From Athripsodes cinereus (Eukaryota > Arthropoda > Insecta > Trichoptera > Leptoceridae), in the NCBI GenBank assembly GCA_947579605.1, contig OX388324.1:19289746-19353745 (forward strand): DNA of 64,000 bases. Direction: 5' to 3'. The translations under genes and the position numbers were made by a program. Below, piece after piece: positions 24,466 through 34,099 of this stretch. Numbering within the stretch: position 1 is the stretch's first letter; each line of letters opens with the position of its first letter. The notes under the pieces are model-generated. The model was not told the origin of the DNA. It ran no database searches and saw nothing but the letters and a program-made list of their open reading frames with translations.

Positions 24466-24895
24466 GTCGGCCGGTGTGGCGCAGAGGTAACGCTCTTGTC
24501 TTTGAGTCAGGAGGTCATGGATTTGATTTCCGGTCAGGGTTAAGTGAATAATTAATATTTGCTATTTTTAGTAAAATTGTAACTAACACATTAGAGGCTG
24601 ATGCCATTAATGTATAAATATAATAATTTAATTTGGTTTTATATTTATGCATATTGTTTATTTTCCTAGTTGTAAGATTTATTTCTTTGTAATCTTATGA
24701 GCGAAACACTTGTTTCTTTAAGATAAATAAAATAAATTGAAAAAAATAATGACCTTTTTCAAATTGTCTTGGTTCTAGGTGTTACATGTTAATATGTTTA
24801 GTGCATTAAATATGTGTGTATTATCGCGTTACAACCCATAATACAAGGTTAATTTAAGTTTGGGACTAGATCAATCTGTTTGAATTGTCTATGTA
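24466..24895 (+). mobile_element. tRNA-derived SINE-2, interrupted
   Basis: The tRNA-like head has a perfect A box TGGCGCAGAGG (24477-24487) and a decayed B box near 24519-24531. The body resumes at 24748 with GACCTTTTTCAAATTGTCTT and runs through GGTGTTACATG, a CCCATAATACAAGG block and GGGACTAGATCAATCTGTTT. In the copy at 31945-32165 head and body are contiguous, so about 195 bases have been inserted between 24550 and 24746. Flanking AATAAT on each side of the insert may be the target duplication. Confidence 0.75.
24552..24746 (+). mobile_element. Short LINE-like insert within SINE-2
   Basis: AT-rich segment with GAGGCTGATGCC, then an A-rich end AAGATAAATAAAATAAATTG. It looks like a 5'-truncated retrotransposon 3' end; its family is not certain. 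Confidence 0.45.
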
Positions 24896-25261
24896 TGTTA
24901 AAAAATATGTGCAAATTTGATATTTTGTCTAAGTCCATATGTTTTTAATCTGTCTACTACAAATAACAAATTTTTTGGAGTCACTACAGGGTTGCAAAAA
25001 TACACGTTATTATAACGTTAAAATGTAAAACTAAGCACACAGTTCTTCCTACAACATGATGTTAATATACTTTTATTAGGTATATGTTCAGTGTACACCC
25101 CTTGCTATAAATACGTAACATAGATGCAAAACTGTCCCATACTTCCATTGAATGTGTCAGATTAAGATGTTCACACAAATTGAAAAATTCACAAGCACAA
25201 AATACTGTATAAAGCAACAAGTGATTTAGTTTTTTTCGTTTTGATTAAATGAAAATATGTG

Positions 25262-25400
25262 AGTGTCCATTGTGCCCTGTCACATGCACTATGGAGGATA
25301 TTTTTGACGCATCTCCATCTGCTGTGCGTTCTACACAGTACCGGAGGTCAGTGTCTTTTTCTGGGTTCCGACACGATCAATAAATAAATAAATAATATAA
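25262..25400 (+). repeat. Dispersed repeat E (copy 1)
   Basis: Shares GTCACATGCACTATGGAGGA, TATTTTTGACGCATCTCCA and GCTGTGCGTT with 63470-63625, and both end in A-rich TAAATAAAT- or ATAATAAT-type tails after GGGTT(C/T)C-A-ACACGA. This is consistent with a retroposon 3' end; the class is unknown. Confidence 0.6.
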
Positions 25401-26160
25401 AAACAATATTTAAATTTCCAAAAAAACAAAATTATAATTGTTATATACTAAAACCGAAAGTTTTCGCCTCTGCTTGTATGCGTCTTCAGGGAAACCAAAA
25501 AATAGTGAGAATCATTGAATAGGTAATATTATTGCTGGCTGGAGGTGCTGTTTTTTTTTCAAATTATTTGATATGCTTTAATATAAGGTTTTAATTGAAT
25601 TTTATGTTGTGATTTTTTTTTTATATTTACGCTTAGCCTCGTTACACAATAGAAATTTTTGACAACTATTTTGAAATTTAAAAATCGACAAACCCAATAA
25701 CAAGGTATTTGGAAAATATGTCAAAATCGCCACTTAAACTAAGACAATACTCATATAAATGAACTTAAGAGACATTTTTAAGAAATTTGACAAGATTTTA
25801 CATCAGGATGAAAGAAATTAAACACTTGTTTCCAATTTTTCCTACGAGTCAATATTTTGATTTGATACCTACAATTTATTTTCAATGATGTTTTTACGTA
25901 CATTTTATATGTTTTACAATGTCGCATCAATGTTTCGATTTGAAACAATAGAAGGTCTTACTGTCTGTTTTGAAAAAACAATGTTTTAATTACTACATAC
26001 AACAGACATACAAATTTAGTATGTTTACACCGCCTAGAAGCAATAAAACATTCTAAACATTCAAAATACGGATAACCGGCCCTGTTTGTTTGTTTGTTTC
26101 TTTCTTTCTTTTGTAGGCTTAAATAGCAACTATTCCGTACTTTAAAGTTCAAATTTAACA
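25400..26160. other. AT-rich DNA, nothing recognised
   Basis: T- and A-runs only; no element termini or coding frames were noticed. Confidence 0.4.
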
Positions 26161-26165
26161 TTTAG

Positions 26166-26290
26166 GTCAGTGTTTCTCAACGTGGACGATCCCAAGATTG
26201 CGGTAAAAAACTGGGAGACAATTAAAGGACGCTTTAGTAACTTAAAGTTGCAATGGCCGCCAAACAAATTGAAAGTTGTCAGCTTAGAAA
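26166..26290 (+). mobile_element. Possible hAT left end
   Basis: CAGTGTTTCTCAACGTGGAC resembles the CAGTG(G/T)TTCTCAACC hAT terminus. The right end is not found, so the element, if real, is truncated. Confidence 0.3.
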
Positions 26291-26389
26291 CATGTCAATG
26301 ATTTTAAATAGTGAGATGTTTTTCCGAATAACTGTTCAAAGATTTTTTTAAAAATTAGAAGATTTTAAACATTAGAGAGTGGACAGGGA

Positions 26390-26456
26390 GGTTTTCGCCG
26401 GAGTGATCGGCAACGTCGGAGGGACTTGATATGGCACAGAAAGAAGAAGAAGATTT
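26390..26456 (+). mobile_element. LINE 3' tail fragment
   Basis: CGGCAACGTCGGAGGGACTT then CACAGAAAGAAGAAGAAG; same tail type as 20160-20240. Confidence 0.5.
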
Positions 26457-26542
26457 TACAAATTTAGTTGTCATATCGATATTTTCAAAAATAAGTTTAA
26501 GAATTCAAAATCGTGCACTGCCAAATAGTTTTGTTGGTTTAA

Positions 26543-27899
26543 CCTTCTGCAACTGACGTGCCTTAAATTTCACAAATTTACTGACGTGGTAGACTGTTGG
26601 ACACCATTTTAACGTCATTGTTTTTTGTCAAACTAGTATTTAATACCTAATTAATTGCTATTGTCTAATAAATTTATTCATATTTTATATTTCTATTCAG
26701 TTAAATGTAGAAAAAACAACATTTTTCTATTAATAACACCATTTATTGTTTTTGGTCAAAATCAGTTCGCAAAATCAACCGACTACTAAAAAAATATTTT
26801 CAAAAATAACATAACCAAAAAATAACAACTATTTGCATTTATTATTAAAATTTACACTTATAGTAATCATAGATAAAAATTTGAATAAAATTTTATGGTC
26901 AAATAAAAAAATATACAGCTTTAAGTTTTTACATTTTTTCTTGACATAGTTCACATTTTGGCTTTGAGCATTGCAGGCAAATCGGCTTGAAACAATCACA
27001 ACATATGTATTTGGTTTGTCTTTTTATTTTTGTTGAGCAAATATGACAAAACTTTTGTGCAATTGTAGAAGTAGATTGTGATTTTGGAGGTGGAAGATGC
27101 AGATTTTTGCCCAAAACTCTGCTCACTGTTATTCGCAGTTCTCTTGGCAGTCTTTCATTATACGCTCGCGCCTTCATGTGATCTGATACTAAACTACGTG
27201 ACATATTCAATAAAAACGTACTTCTTTTCATTTAACTGTCGCTATTATCACTCGCTTGATATAAAACAATTTATAGAAGCAAGAATATATCGAGCATTTT
27301 TTATCAATTTCATCCACAAAAACCGAGAGGATGAAGCTGACCAATACCCATTAAGTAGGCACTTATTACCATTGACAAATATTTTTGTAAATATTTTGTT
27401 GTTGAATAAAGATTATTATTTTATTTTACGGAAGGGAGAAATAAAGGCAAAATACAGGCCATCATCATCACATCATCTCTATAGGTATGCACCTGAAATT
27501 CAAACCCGGCCATCGCCATGTACGCACCTATACACCGATGCATTATACCGACAACTATACATAACATACAAATAACATAAGTTTACTATGAAATAATAAC
27601 ATCTAAAAACGGTCTTACTGACCTGTAGCCTGGGAGACACTTTGGTTTTTTTTCAATTTTACTGACGTGGTAGATTCACAGACACATACCTTAACACTGA
27701 CGTGGTAGACTAGTAGACACCTCCTTGCTGTAGCACAGAACCTACACTCATCTCAACCGCTCATTGCTAACTGATCCCTCCACGTTGACGAAATATTAAG
27801 GTACTAAGCGTGCCGGGATCATAACTATAAATATATACATGTTAAGGACAATTTTCTGATATGTGGTGTCTGGTAGACTACCACCTCAGCTGCAGAAGG
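26543..27899 (-). mobile_element. piggyBac-like element, internally deleted
   Basis: The element is bounded by TTAA on both sides (26539-26542 and 27900-27903), the obligatory piggyBac target. The ends match as inverted repeats (CCTTCTGCAACTGA left, CCTTCTGCAGCTGA as read from the right). Near both ends a motif of the type CTGACGTGGTAGACT...AGACACC recurs (about 26580, 27660, 27698, and inverted near 27866). At 1357 bp it is well short of an autonomous element (about 2.4 kb), and only the end of the transposase gene is left. Confidence 0.88.
26929..27231 (-). pseudogene. piggyBac transposase C-terminal remnant
   Basis: The 100-residue frame encodes the end of a piggyBac-type transposase. Residues about 1-45 match the region before the finger (R-S-L-V-x-D-H-M-x-x-R, then L-P-R-E-L-R). 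Residues about 62-98 form the cysteine-rich domain with the pattern C-x2-C ... C-x2-C ... C-x2-C ... C-x2-C (H-I-C-S, Y-I-C-C-D-C, I-C-L-Q-C, C-E-L-C). In intact proteins this domain contributes to binding the element's ends. The catalytic aspartates and the DNA-binding N-terminal two thirds are missing. A stop precedes the ATG directly, so no longer product is possible. It lies inside the TTAA-flanked element in the minus orientation. Confidence 0.82.
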
Positions 27900-27903
27900 T
27901 TAA

Positions 27904-28533
27904 ACATGGAACTTTAAAAATATTAGATATACCCTCGCAGAAGTAGGTACTTACATTAATTTTAGAAATAGCAATGAGCGTAAATCAACATAAGATTGAG
28001 AGCCAATGATTTAGAAACTTAGGCAATTATACCAATGTTGTAACAAAACACCATATTGTTACAATTTTCATTCTTCTAATGTCCCGGAATGAAATAATAA
28101 ATCTTTTGTTTTCAAATGTCTACAACGGCGTTATCGTAGACAATAATGAGACAATAAAATTTCCTGGACTTTATGAAAATATTTTTCGTCATATTTTTGT
28201 CTTTGTGTTGGAAAATAAAGTTTTCAGTGAAAATCAAATAAACTAGTACTGCTATAATATAACTGCTACTAAATATTATTATTATTATTCAGAAATAATA
28301 TTATGATTACTGTACTCAATACATTCTACTGAATATTAAAATGTACTATGCTATAATATTATGAATATTGTATGATGATAGAATACGTATGTGTAGTTAG
28401 GTATAACAATATCCTTCTGAAGTCATCCATCATTCTGATGGTAGAAGGCCGAGATGGTTTTGTTTTGAATATTGTTATTATACCTATATATATACCTTCT
28501 ATCTATCTATAAATATATATATATATATATATA
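27904..28533. other. AT-rich DNA with (TA)n microsatellite
   Basis: A (TA)n run lies at about 28514-28534. The segment around 28395-28490 contains an imperfect inverted pair (GGTATAACAATAT and ATATTGTTATTATACC). No gene. Confidence 0.45.
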
Positions 28534-29118
28534 AAAGAAAGTGGTGTCAGTTACACCATTTATAACTTAAGAATGGCTGTACCGATTTGAATGATTTCTG
28601 ATTTGTCGGATTCTTTTCCGCCCCGGATAGCCGATAGGCTATTAAAGTATCTTATAAATTCACGGCAAGAAAAATAACGAAGAAAATTATTTACTCCATA
28701 CATTTTTGATTTCAATGAAAAATGAATTATGGAGAACTATTCAAAATCAACGATGATGTTTTTTATACATTGGCCTATTTTATAGAATAATTTTTGCATA
28801 CATTTTCAAATTAGAATCGTTATCCATACAATTTAACATGTGTGATTCTGACATTTCAATTTTGAAAAAATCATAGTTAAGAAATTTTATAAATTTAAAA
28901 TGAATAGGTATCCACCTGAAAAATAAATTAATACCTACATATATTACAAACAATAGATAAACAAAATCTGAGATAAATATAATTATTCAACCCTAAATGA
29001 TTTTTTTTTCACTATACGATGTCACACATGGACAATTACGGGAGTTTGTAAAGTGATTAAAAATAGTAATCATTTATTGATTGTTAGGCGGCACGAAGTT
29101 CTCTGGGTCAGCTAGTTA
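28534..29118 (-). repeat. CTAGCTGACCCGG-type dispersed repeat (copy 2)
   Basis: On the minus strand it starts CTAGCTGACCCAGAGAACTT, continues through CTCCCGTAATTGTCC and CAAATCGGTACAGCCATTCT, and ends at a TATATATA run. It appears close to full length for the variant also seen at 31256-33473 and 61175-61585. Confidence 0.7.
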
Positions 29119-29119
29119 G

Positions 29120-29900
29120 ATATTTATTACAATATCTACTTTAGTACATTTGTATTATAAGAGAGTGATAGCAGTAGTGTTTCATTAGCGCGTTGATTAC
29201 ACTTCTATGTATCTACCTATCAAAAGCTTCATAAAGTTTAGTTATGAAATGAATAACCTACAGAAATAATATGTATATTATATAATTACATAGATACATG
29301 CATGGGATAAGTTAAGTTTTGTTTCAGCTTTGCTGTGAATAAATAGGTACATAATTTACTGAACTTAGATATTCGCTAATTTAATGAACATAGAACGATT
29401 GTCTTCTTTGTTAATTATTCTATTCTATTCTTATTAAGGGCATTCATTTATTTCCGAGTGATATCGGCCAATATGGAACAACAGGTTTTTAGTTATTACA
29501 TATATCAACTTGAATATGTCAAACGCTGTTTCTATATCCCTAATGTTGCCGTTTTGTATAGATTTTGTTTCAATATACCTAGGTATATTTTATTATTTTT
29601 ACACAATAAACGGCTATAAGCCTTTAATAAAAAATCATAAAATTTACATATAAATAGAAAAATATATACAGTACCTATATTCCATAATGATGTTTTTATG
29701 TTATTTTTTTTGTAATATTTTTGGAAAAAATAAAATAAAATAATTTAATCAGTGGAGTATAATATGCTGTTGACATGCCTAATTGGTGTGTTGGCCTGAT
29801 CAGATCAACATTTTTCTCTCTTTTTATTTTTCATATATGTTTTGTCAACCTACTGTGTGTGTCTCTATAAAATTAATTAATTAATTAATATACTCTATCT
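29120..29900. other. AT-rich DNA, one possible LINE tail
   Basis: At about 29600-29630 AATAAACGGC ... GCCTTT recalls the terminal hairpin of the LINE tails on the minus strand. Nothing else was recognised. Confidence 0.35.
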
Positions 29901-29904
29901 TAAC

Positions 29905-30010
29905 CATAACGCGATATCGTGCAAGTGGTGTAGCCAGCGGATTAACTACATGTTATAATTAATATATTATACATTGTCCTCTCCGTACCAATAGCACAAC
30001 ATTTATAGAC
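29905..30010 (-). repeat. Family A fragment
   Basis: TGTAGCCAGCGGATTAACTA and ATTGTCCTCTCCGTACCAAT are family A blocks in the usual order. Confidence 0.55.
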
Positions 30011-30186
30011 AATTTAGACAAATTGAGTAAGTCCTAAACAAAGTAATGGTTCTTCTATTATGAGTAAAACACGATGATACACACTTCATACATATTGTGG
30101 ATTCAATGCTAGAACTAGATAACTCAAAAAAAATAGTTTTGAGTTAATGGATAAATCATAACATTACAATCAGAAGGATAGTAATT

Positions 30187-30188
30187 AA

Positions 30189-30237
<49 letters not shown>
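30187..30237. repeat. (TA)n microsatellite
   Basis: About 25 uninterrupted TA dinucleotides that run directly into the duplicated unit starting at 30238. Confidence 0.95.
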
Positions 30238-30242
<5 letters not shown>

Positions 30243-30657
30243 GGTGAAGGTTTTACTCCATTTCACTGCGTACAGTCGGGCAGAGACTTGGCTCATGCCT
30301 TTGCATACGGAACGAGGCTCGGCCCGTCACCGGAATATGCAGTTTGGATTTGTCGAAGAGATGTTATGTTTCGACATTGGCGCATGTGTCTCATCAGGAC
30401 CATCTTACATAATGGCCGACACAACATCAAATCCAGTATGCGAGGAGCATCGCATATTATGAAGATCATTTGATTTTACGCAGGAGACAGTATGAAGGTG
30501 AAGGTTTTACTCCATTTCACTGCGTACAGTCGGGCAGAGACTTGGCTCATGCCTTTGCATACGGAACGAGGCTCGGCCCGTCACCGGAATATGCAGTTTG
30601 GATTTGTCGAAGAGATGTTATGTTTCGACATTGGCGCATGTGTCTCATCAGGACCAT
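30238..30657. repeat. 166 bp unit present twice, period 254 bp
   Basis: Bases 30238-30403 and 30492-30657 are identical as far as I can read, separated by 88 bases of unrelated sequence. The unit is much more GC-rich than its surroundings. A (TA)n tract precedes the first copy and a shorter TA tract follows the second. Both copies are open in two frames on the plus strand, but neither peptide resembles a known family. The lack of divergence implies a recent duplication or a collapsed tandem array. Confidence 0.85.
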
Positions 30658-30789
30658 TCTTCATATATATATATATTATATTGAAACACTTTGATAACAG
30701 TATAAGGAAGCCTCTCAATTCATAATTATTACTAGAAATTACTCAAAACATTAAAGGCAAACATCGAAAATATAAAATTCAAAATGATC

Positions 30790-31172
30790 TTTTTGACTAG
30801 TTCTAGCATTGAACCCACGATATGCAATACGCTTAAAACATTAACATGTAACACCCAGACCCACACTGAGAAAAATACTAACGAAATTTCACAACGAATC
30901 ATTGGTACGTACATACTATCAGATTACCAAATACTTGTTTGCAATAGTGTAATAGGTTAATATTACAGATTCGTACTAATGAATCGTTTGTACTATCTCT
31001 GGTCCTAATCTGAAAGTACGTACCAATGATTCGTTGTGAATATTTTTCTCTGTGTACACACATACTCGCAAATATGCAATGCAGTAAATACATACACGAA
31101 AATAATACCTAGACCCAGAACAATATTAGTCTTTTGCCAGGAATCGAATTCGGAATTTCGAGATTCAAAGGG
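30790..31172 (-). mobile_element. SINE-2 remnant split by a MITE
   Basis: Plus-strand blocks AACATGTAACACCCAGACCC (30843-30862) and CCTAGACCCAGAACAATATT ... CCAGGAATCGAATTCGG (31108-31150) belong to the SINE-2 body and B-box region in minus orientation. A palindromic MITE (30863-31055) lies between them. Confidence 0.6.
30863..31055. mobile_element. Palindromic MITE, ACACTGAGAAAAATAC family (copy 2)
   Basis: Same ends and body as 8528-8788 but about 70 bases shorter: the central arm with the GCGAAGAGTT mirror is largely lost. Inserted in SINE-2 sequence. Confidence 0.8.
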
Positions 31173-31299
31173 AAAATAAAGGAAATAAATTATTTTTATT
31201 TTTTACAGAGTTTTATTAATTACAGAGTTTTATTAATTTTAGTTTTATTAATTAACTAGCTGGCCCGGCGAACTTCGTACCGCCTAAGAATCAATGAAC

Positions 31300-31490
31300 G
31301 ATTTCATACATACATCTTCTTCCCCTTGTCCTAGTTCGGTCGGGGGCCCATTGCCCCTAAGTATCTCCTCCAGAGATAACTGTCCACCGCTGCTTCCAGG
31401 ACCTCTGGCCACTCCAAACCAAGCCTTTCAACACACATGTTCGACACCTGCCCTATCTTCTGCCCTCTCCCACTGACTTTATGAATGATT
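31300..31490 (-). mobile_element. RTE-like LINE 3' end
   Basis: The minus strand reads a frame ending S-Y-L-W-R-R-Y-L-G-A-M-G-P-R-P-N, then a stop, then GGACAAGGGGAAGAAGATGT and a short (ATGT)n tail. Better preserved than the related copy at 11445-11551. Inserted in the CTAGCTGACCCGG-type repeat. Confidence 0.7.
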
Positions 31491-31566
31491 AATGTTATTA
31501 ATCTCTTTACAAACTCCCGTAATTGTCAGTGTGTCATCGAAGGGAGAGTGTAAAAAAATATAATTT

Positions 31567-31927
31567 GTAACTTTCGCAGTTTAGCGGCCCCACCCGTTGT
31601 CGAGTACTTTTTTCCATAAAAAAAGTAATATTTTCGAAACTTGAGGAAATTGTTGCCATATGGTGAATTATTTTTTGGTCACCAAATTTTTGGAAAATTC
31701 TTTTATAGGAAAAAAAATTCGCAACTATGAAACTTGAGCGGCCCCACCCGTTGTCGAGTAATATGTACGGAATTTTAGGAAATTAATTTTCGAAGTGGAT
31801 TTTTTTTGCCGGCAAATTAAAATAATTCTACATATGGCAACAATTTCCTCAAGTTTCAAAAATATTACCTTTTCTATGGAAAAAAAGTACTCGACAACGG
31901 GTGGGGCCGCTAAACTGCGAAAGTTAC
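31567..31927. mobile_element. MITE with about 41 bp perfect inverted ends
   Basis: Ends start GTAACTTTCGCAGTTTAGCG and are perfect complements for about 41 bases. A further copy of the inner end motif GCGGCCCCACCCGTTGTCGA lies internally at about 31739 in direct orientation. No ORF of its own; the minus-strand open frame of 105 codons arises from the mirrored arms. Confidence 0.85.
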
Positions 31928-31944
31928 ATTCATTTTTTTTACAT

Positions 31945-32165
31945 AGACAATTCACACACATCGAGCTAGTCCCAAATTTAGATGAATCTTGATTATGGGT
32001 ACTAACGCGACGATACACACATATACAATGCACTATATACATATATATGTAACACCCAGACCCAGGACAATTTGAAAAAGGTCATTCTTCACTTTGCCCT
32101 GTCCGGGAATCGAACCCGGGACCTCGTGACTCAAAGGAAAGAGCTCCGCGCCACACCGACATGAA
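31945..32165 (-). mobile_element. tRNA-derived SINE-2 (best copy)
   Basis: In minus orientation the tRNA-like head carries A box TGGCGCGGAGC and a perfect B box GGGTTCGATTCCC (complement at about 32105-32117). It is followed by GACCTTTTTCAAATTGTCCT, GGGTCTGGGTGTTACAT and a GGGACTAGCTCGATGTGTG end. The head is close to a genuine tRNA in its B box but lacks a closing acceptor stem, so it is a retroposon. Confidence 0.82.
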
Positions 32166-32519
32166 CAATTATACTTAACTCAGATTTGTTTATAAATTAT
32201 CTGCAGTACGTAATATAATTATGTAAGTACTAATTTTTTTTCAGGTAGATTTTACCTATTCATTTAAAATTTATAAAAATTCTTTCCATGATTTTTTAAA
32301 TAATTGAAATATCAGAACTACAGATGTTAAATTGTATGGATAACGATTCTTATTTGAGAATGTATAGAAAAATTATCATATAAATAGGCCAATCTATAAA
32401 AAAAAACTTCATTGTTGATTTTGTATAATTCTCCATATTGCATTTTTTATTGAAATTAAAAATGTATGGCGTAAATAATTTTCTTCGTAATTTTTCTTCT
32501 CTGTCTGCAAATTTCACTA

Positions 32520-32702
32520 CACAATCTTGCATCAGAACTACCTACATGAACACATTCTTATTTTCATCTTTAATAGCACAATTTTTGGTTCAATAATAAT
32601 TTTCCATCTGCAAAAATAAAATACAATTTCAAATATAATCTGTGCACGTCCACATTTATGTGATAGAAGATCTATCGATACATAAATATTAGTCGAATAA
32701 TT
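32520..32702. other. Unassigned AT-rich DNA inside the nested stack
   Basis: No match to the other repeats was noticed. Confidence 0.35.
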
Positions 32703-33122
32703 CGGTAGTTACATGGCAATAGGTTGTATCTCGCATTTTTTGCGTTTTCAAGTTTGTTCCATAAAATGCTCAAAATAGTGTAATATTTGATGTGGCAAAA
32801 GGATATGTCTCTTTATAGTCAGAATAAAGAGAGAAAAGACGTAACTTATTGACATGTAGAAAGATTGTTTTCATCAACATGGCAAAAAAACTCAAATATT
32901 TTTATACTGCAAGAAATTATTTAGTGAATGTTACATACATCTTGTAGAAGAAATTATTAAGAGAATGTTACATCTATCTTGTAGAAATAATAATTACCTT
33001 GATTTTGATATAATAATATAATGCTCGAAATTTGGCTGAAATATCTCTTTTGCAAACTTTGTTTTTGCTCTCCTGTAAAATTATGTTTTAGTGAGATACA
33101 ACCTATTGCCATGTAACTACCG
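32703..33122. mobile_element. 420 bp MITE with 30 bp perfect inverted ends
   Basis: Both ends begin CGGTAGTTACATGGCAATAG and match perfectly for 30 bases. ATT flanks each side (32700-32702 and 33123-33125), which could be a 3 bp target duplication as in PIF/Harbinger elements. No transposase frame. Confidence 0.85.
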
Positions 33123-33546
33123 ATTTATAGTAAACAAATATTAGTACACATTTCGTTCATATTAGTTTTAGTAATTTGGTTCTTAATATAGCAGAACCTA
33201 CGGATTATTTTAGCACAATGCAACAGGCGACGTGGGGGCGCTAACAGCGCAATAACTCTCCATATTGTTTTTATTTTTGAAATTAAAAATGTATGGCGTA
33301 AATAATTTTCTTCATATTTTTTCTTCCCGTGAATTTGTAAGATGTTTTAATAGCCTATAGTTTATTCCGGGCGGAGAAGAATCCAACAAATCAGAGATCA
33401 TTCAAATCGGTACAGCCATTCTTGAGTTATAAGTGTTGTAACACACACGTCTTCCTTTTATATATTAGATTAATTACTTAAAATAGATTTGTATAAACTA
33501 TAATATAACATATTATTGTTACAGTTTGTAGTTTGACTAGTAAATG

Positions 33547-33660
33547 ATTAAAGTGACCCGGGTTTCAACATTCGATGTCTTTGTCAAACTCCAACAAAGA
33601 CATCGAAATGGGTTTCAACATTCGATGTCAAACTTTTCAAACTCGAATCACTTTAATAAA
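33547..33660. repeat. Small inverted-repeat element
   Basis: Ends TTAAAGTGA and TCACTTTAA are inverted. Inside, GGGTTTCAACATTCGATGTC occurs twice in direct orientation, and GACATCGAA is also mirrored. It could be a short MITE or a complex duplication. Confidence 0.5.
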
Positions 33661-33795
33661 GTTCTAGGTATGAAGTAAATCTAAAAACAGTATATTTAAT
33701 TACTTTTAATGGGATATTTAACACACGATCTCTTTCTTTCTTATTTACAAGTATTGGAAACTTTTCCATGATTTTCAAAGAATTTAACATAACAT

Positions 33796-33973
33796 GAGTT
33801 CGTCGGTAGCCTGGAGGTAGAGTCTCGGCCTCGTGAACAAGGGATCCGTGGTTCGATACCAGGTACCGGCAAACTCCCCTTTCACGACGCAAGCTTTTAG
33901 TAGGTTTCTGTGAAAGGTGTATAAGGTTGTATTTGGGTTTATAACAAACAAAACCCGGATACATTTTTTTTTA
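33796..33973 (+). mobile_element. tRNA-derived SINE-1
   Basis: tRNA-like head GTCGGTAGCCTGGAGGTAGA with perfect B box GGTTCGATACC, then CTCCCCTTTCACGACGCAAG, TGTGAAAGGTGTATAAGG, GTATTTGGGTTTATAACAAA and an A/T-rich tail. It directly abuts a SINE-2 fragment. Confidence 0.85.
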
Positions 33974-33978
33974 AATAA

Positions 33979-34090
33979 ACAATTCACACAGACCGAGCTA
34001 GTCCCATATTAAGAAATGAATCTTGTATTATGGGTACTAACACGACGATACACATAAATACAATGCACTACACATATACATGTAACAACC
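33979..34090 (-). mobile_element. SINE-2 3' fragment
   Basis: Matches the distal part of SINE-2 (GAGCTAGTCCC, ATTATGGGTACTAACACGAC, ACATGTAACA on the plus strand) without the tRNA head. Confidence 0.7.
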
Positions 34091-34099
34091 ACCATTTCG

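Larger units (their letters stand above)
31256..33473 (+). repeat. CTAGCTGACCCGG-type repeat (copy 3) with nested insertions
   Basis: Starts CTAGCTGGCCCGGCGAACTT at 31256 and ends with TTTTATATATTAGAT near 33473. Its own sequence is recognisable at 31256-31300, 31495-31566, 32170-32515 and 33255-33473. Between these lie a LINE tail, a MITE, a SINE-2 and another MITE (listed separately). About 80 bases around AAATGTATGGCGTAAATAAT occur both at 32430-32515 and at 33259-33340, so either two copies lie end to end or a segment was duplicated. Confidence 0.7.

Noticed and set aside
24466..24545. Possible tRNA gene with good A box
   Set aside because: The B box is decayed, no acceptor stem closes, and the sequence continues into a SINE body shared with other copies.
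30238..30725. Four overlapping 61-77 codon frames considered as a small duplicated gene
   Set aside because: Two frames are open equally, neither resembles a known protein, and the flanks are (TA)n. Kept as a repeat only.
31725..32042. 105-codon minus-strand frame
   Set aside because: It spans a MITE and the adjacent SINE; the repeated segment PPV..YF / TTGGAA comes from mirrored arms.
33796..33870. Possible tRNA gene (perfect B box GGTTCGATACC)
   Set aside because: Four copies share the same downstream body and A-rich tail, so it is SINE-1; no cloverleaf forms.
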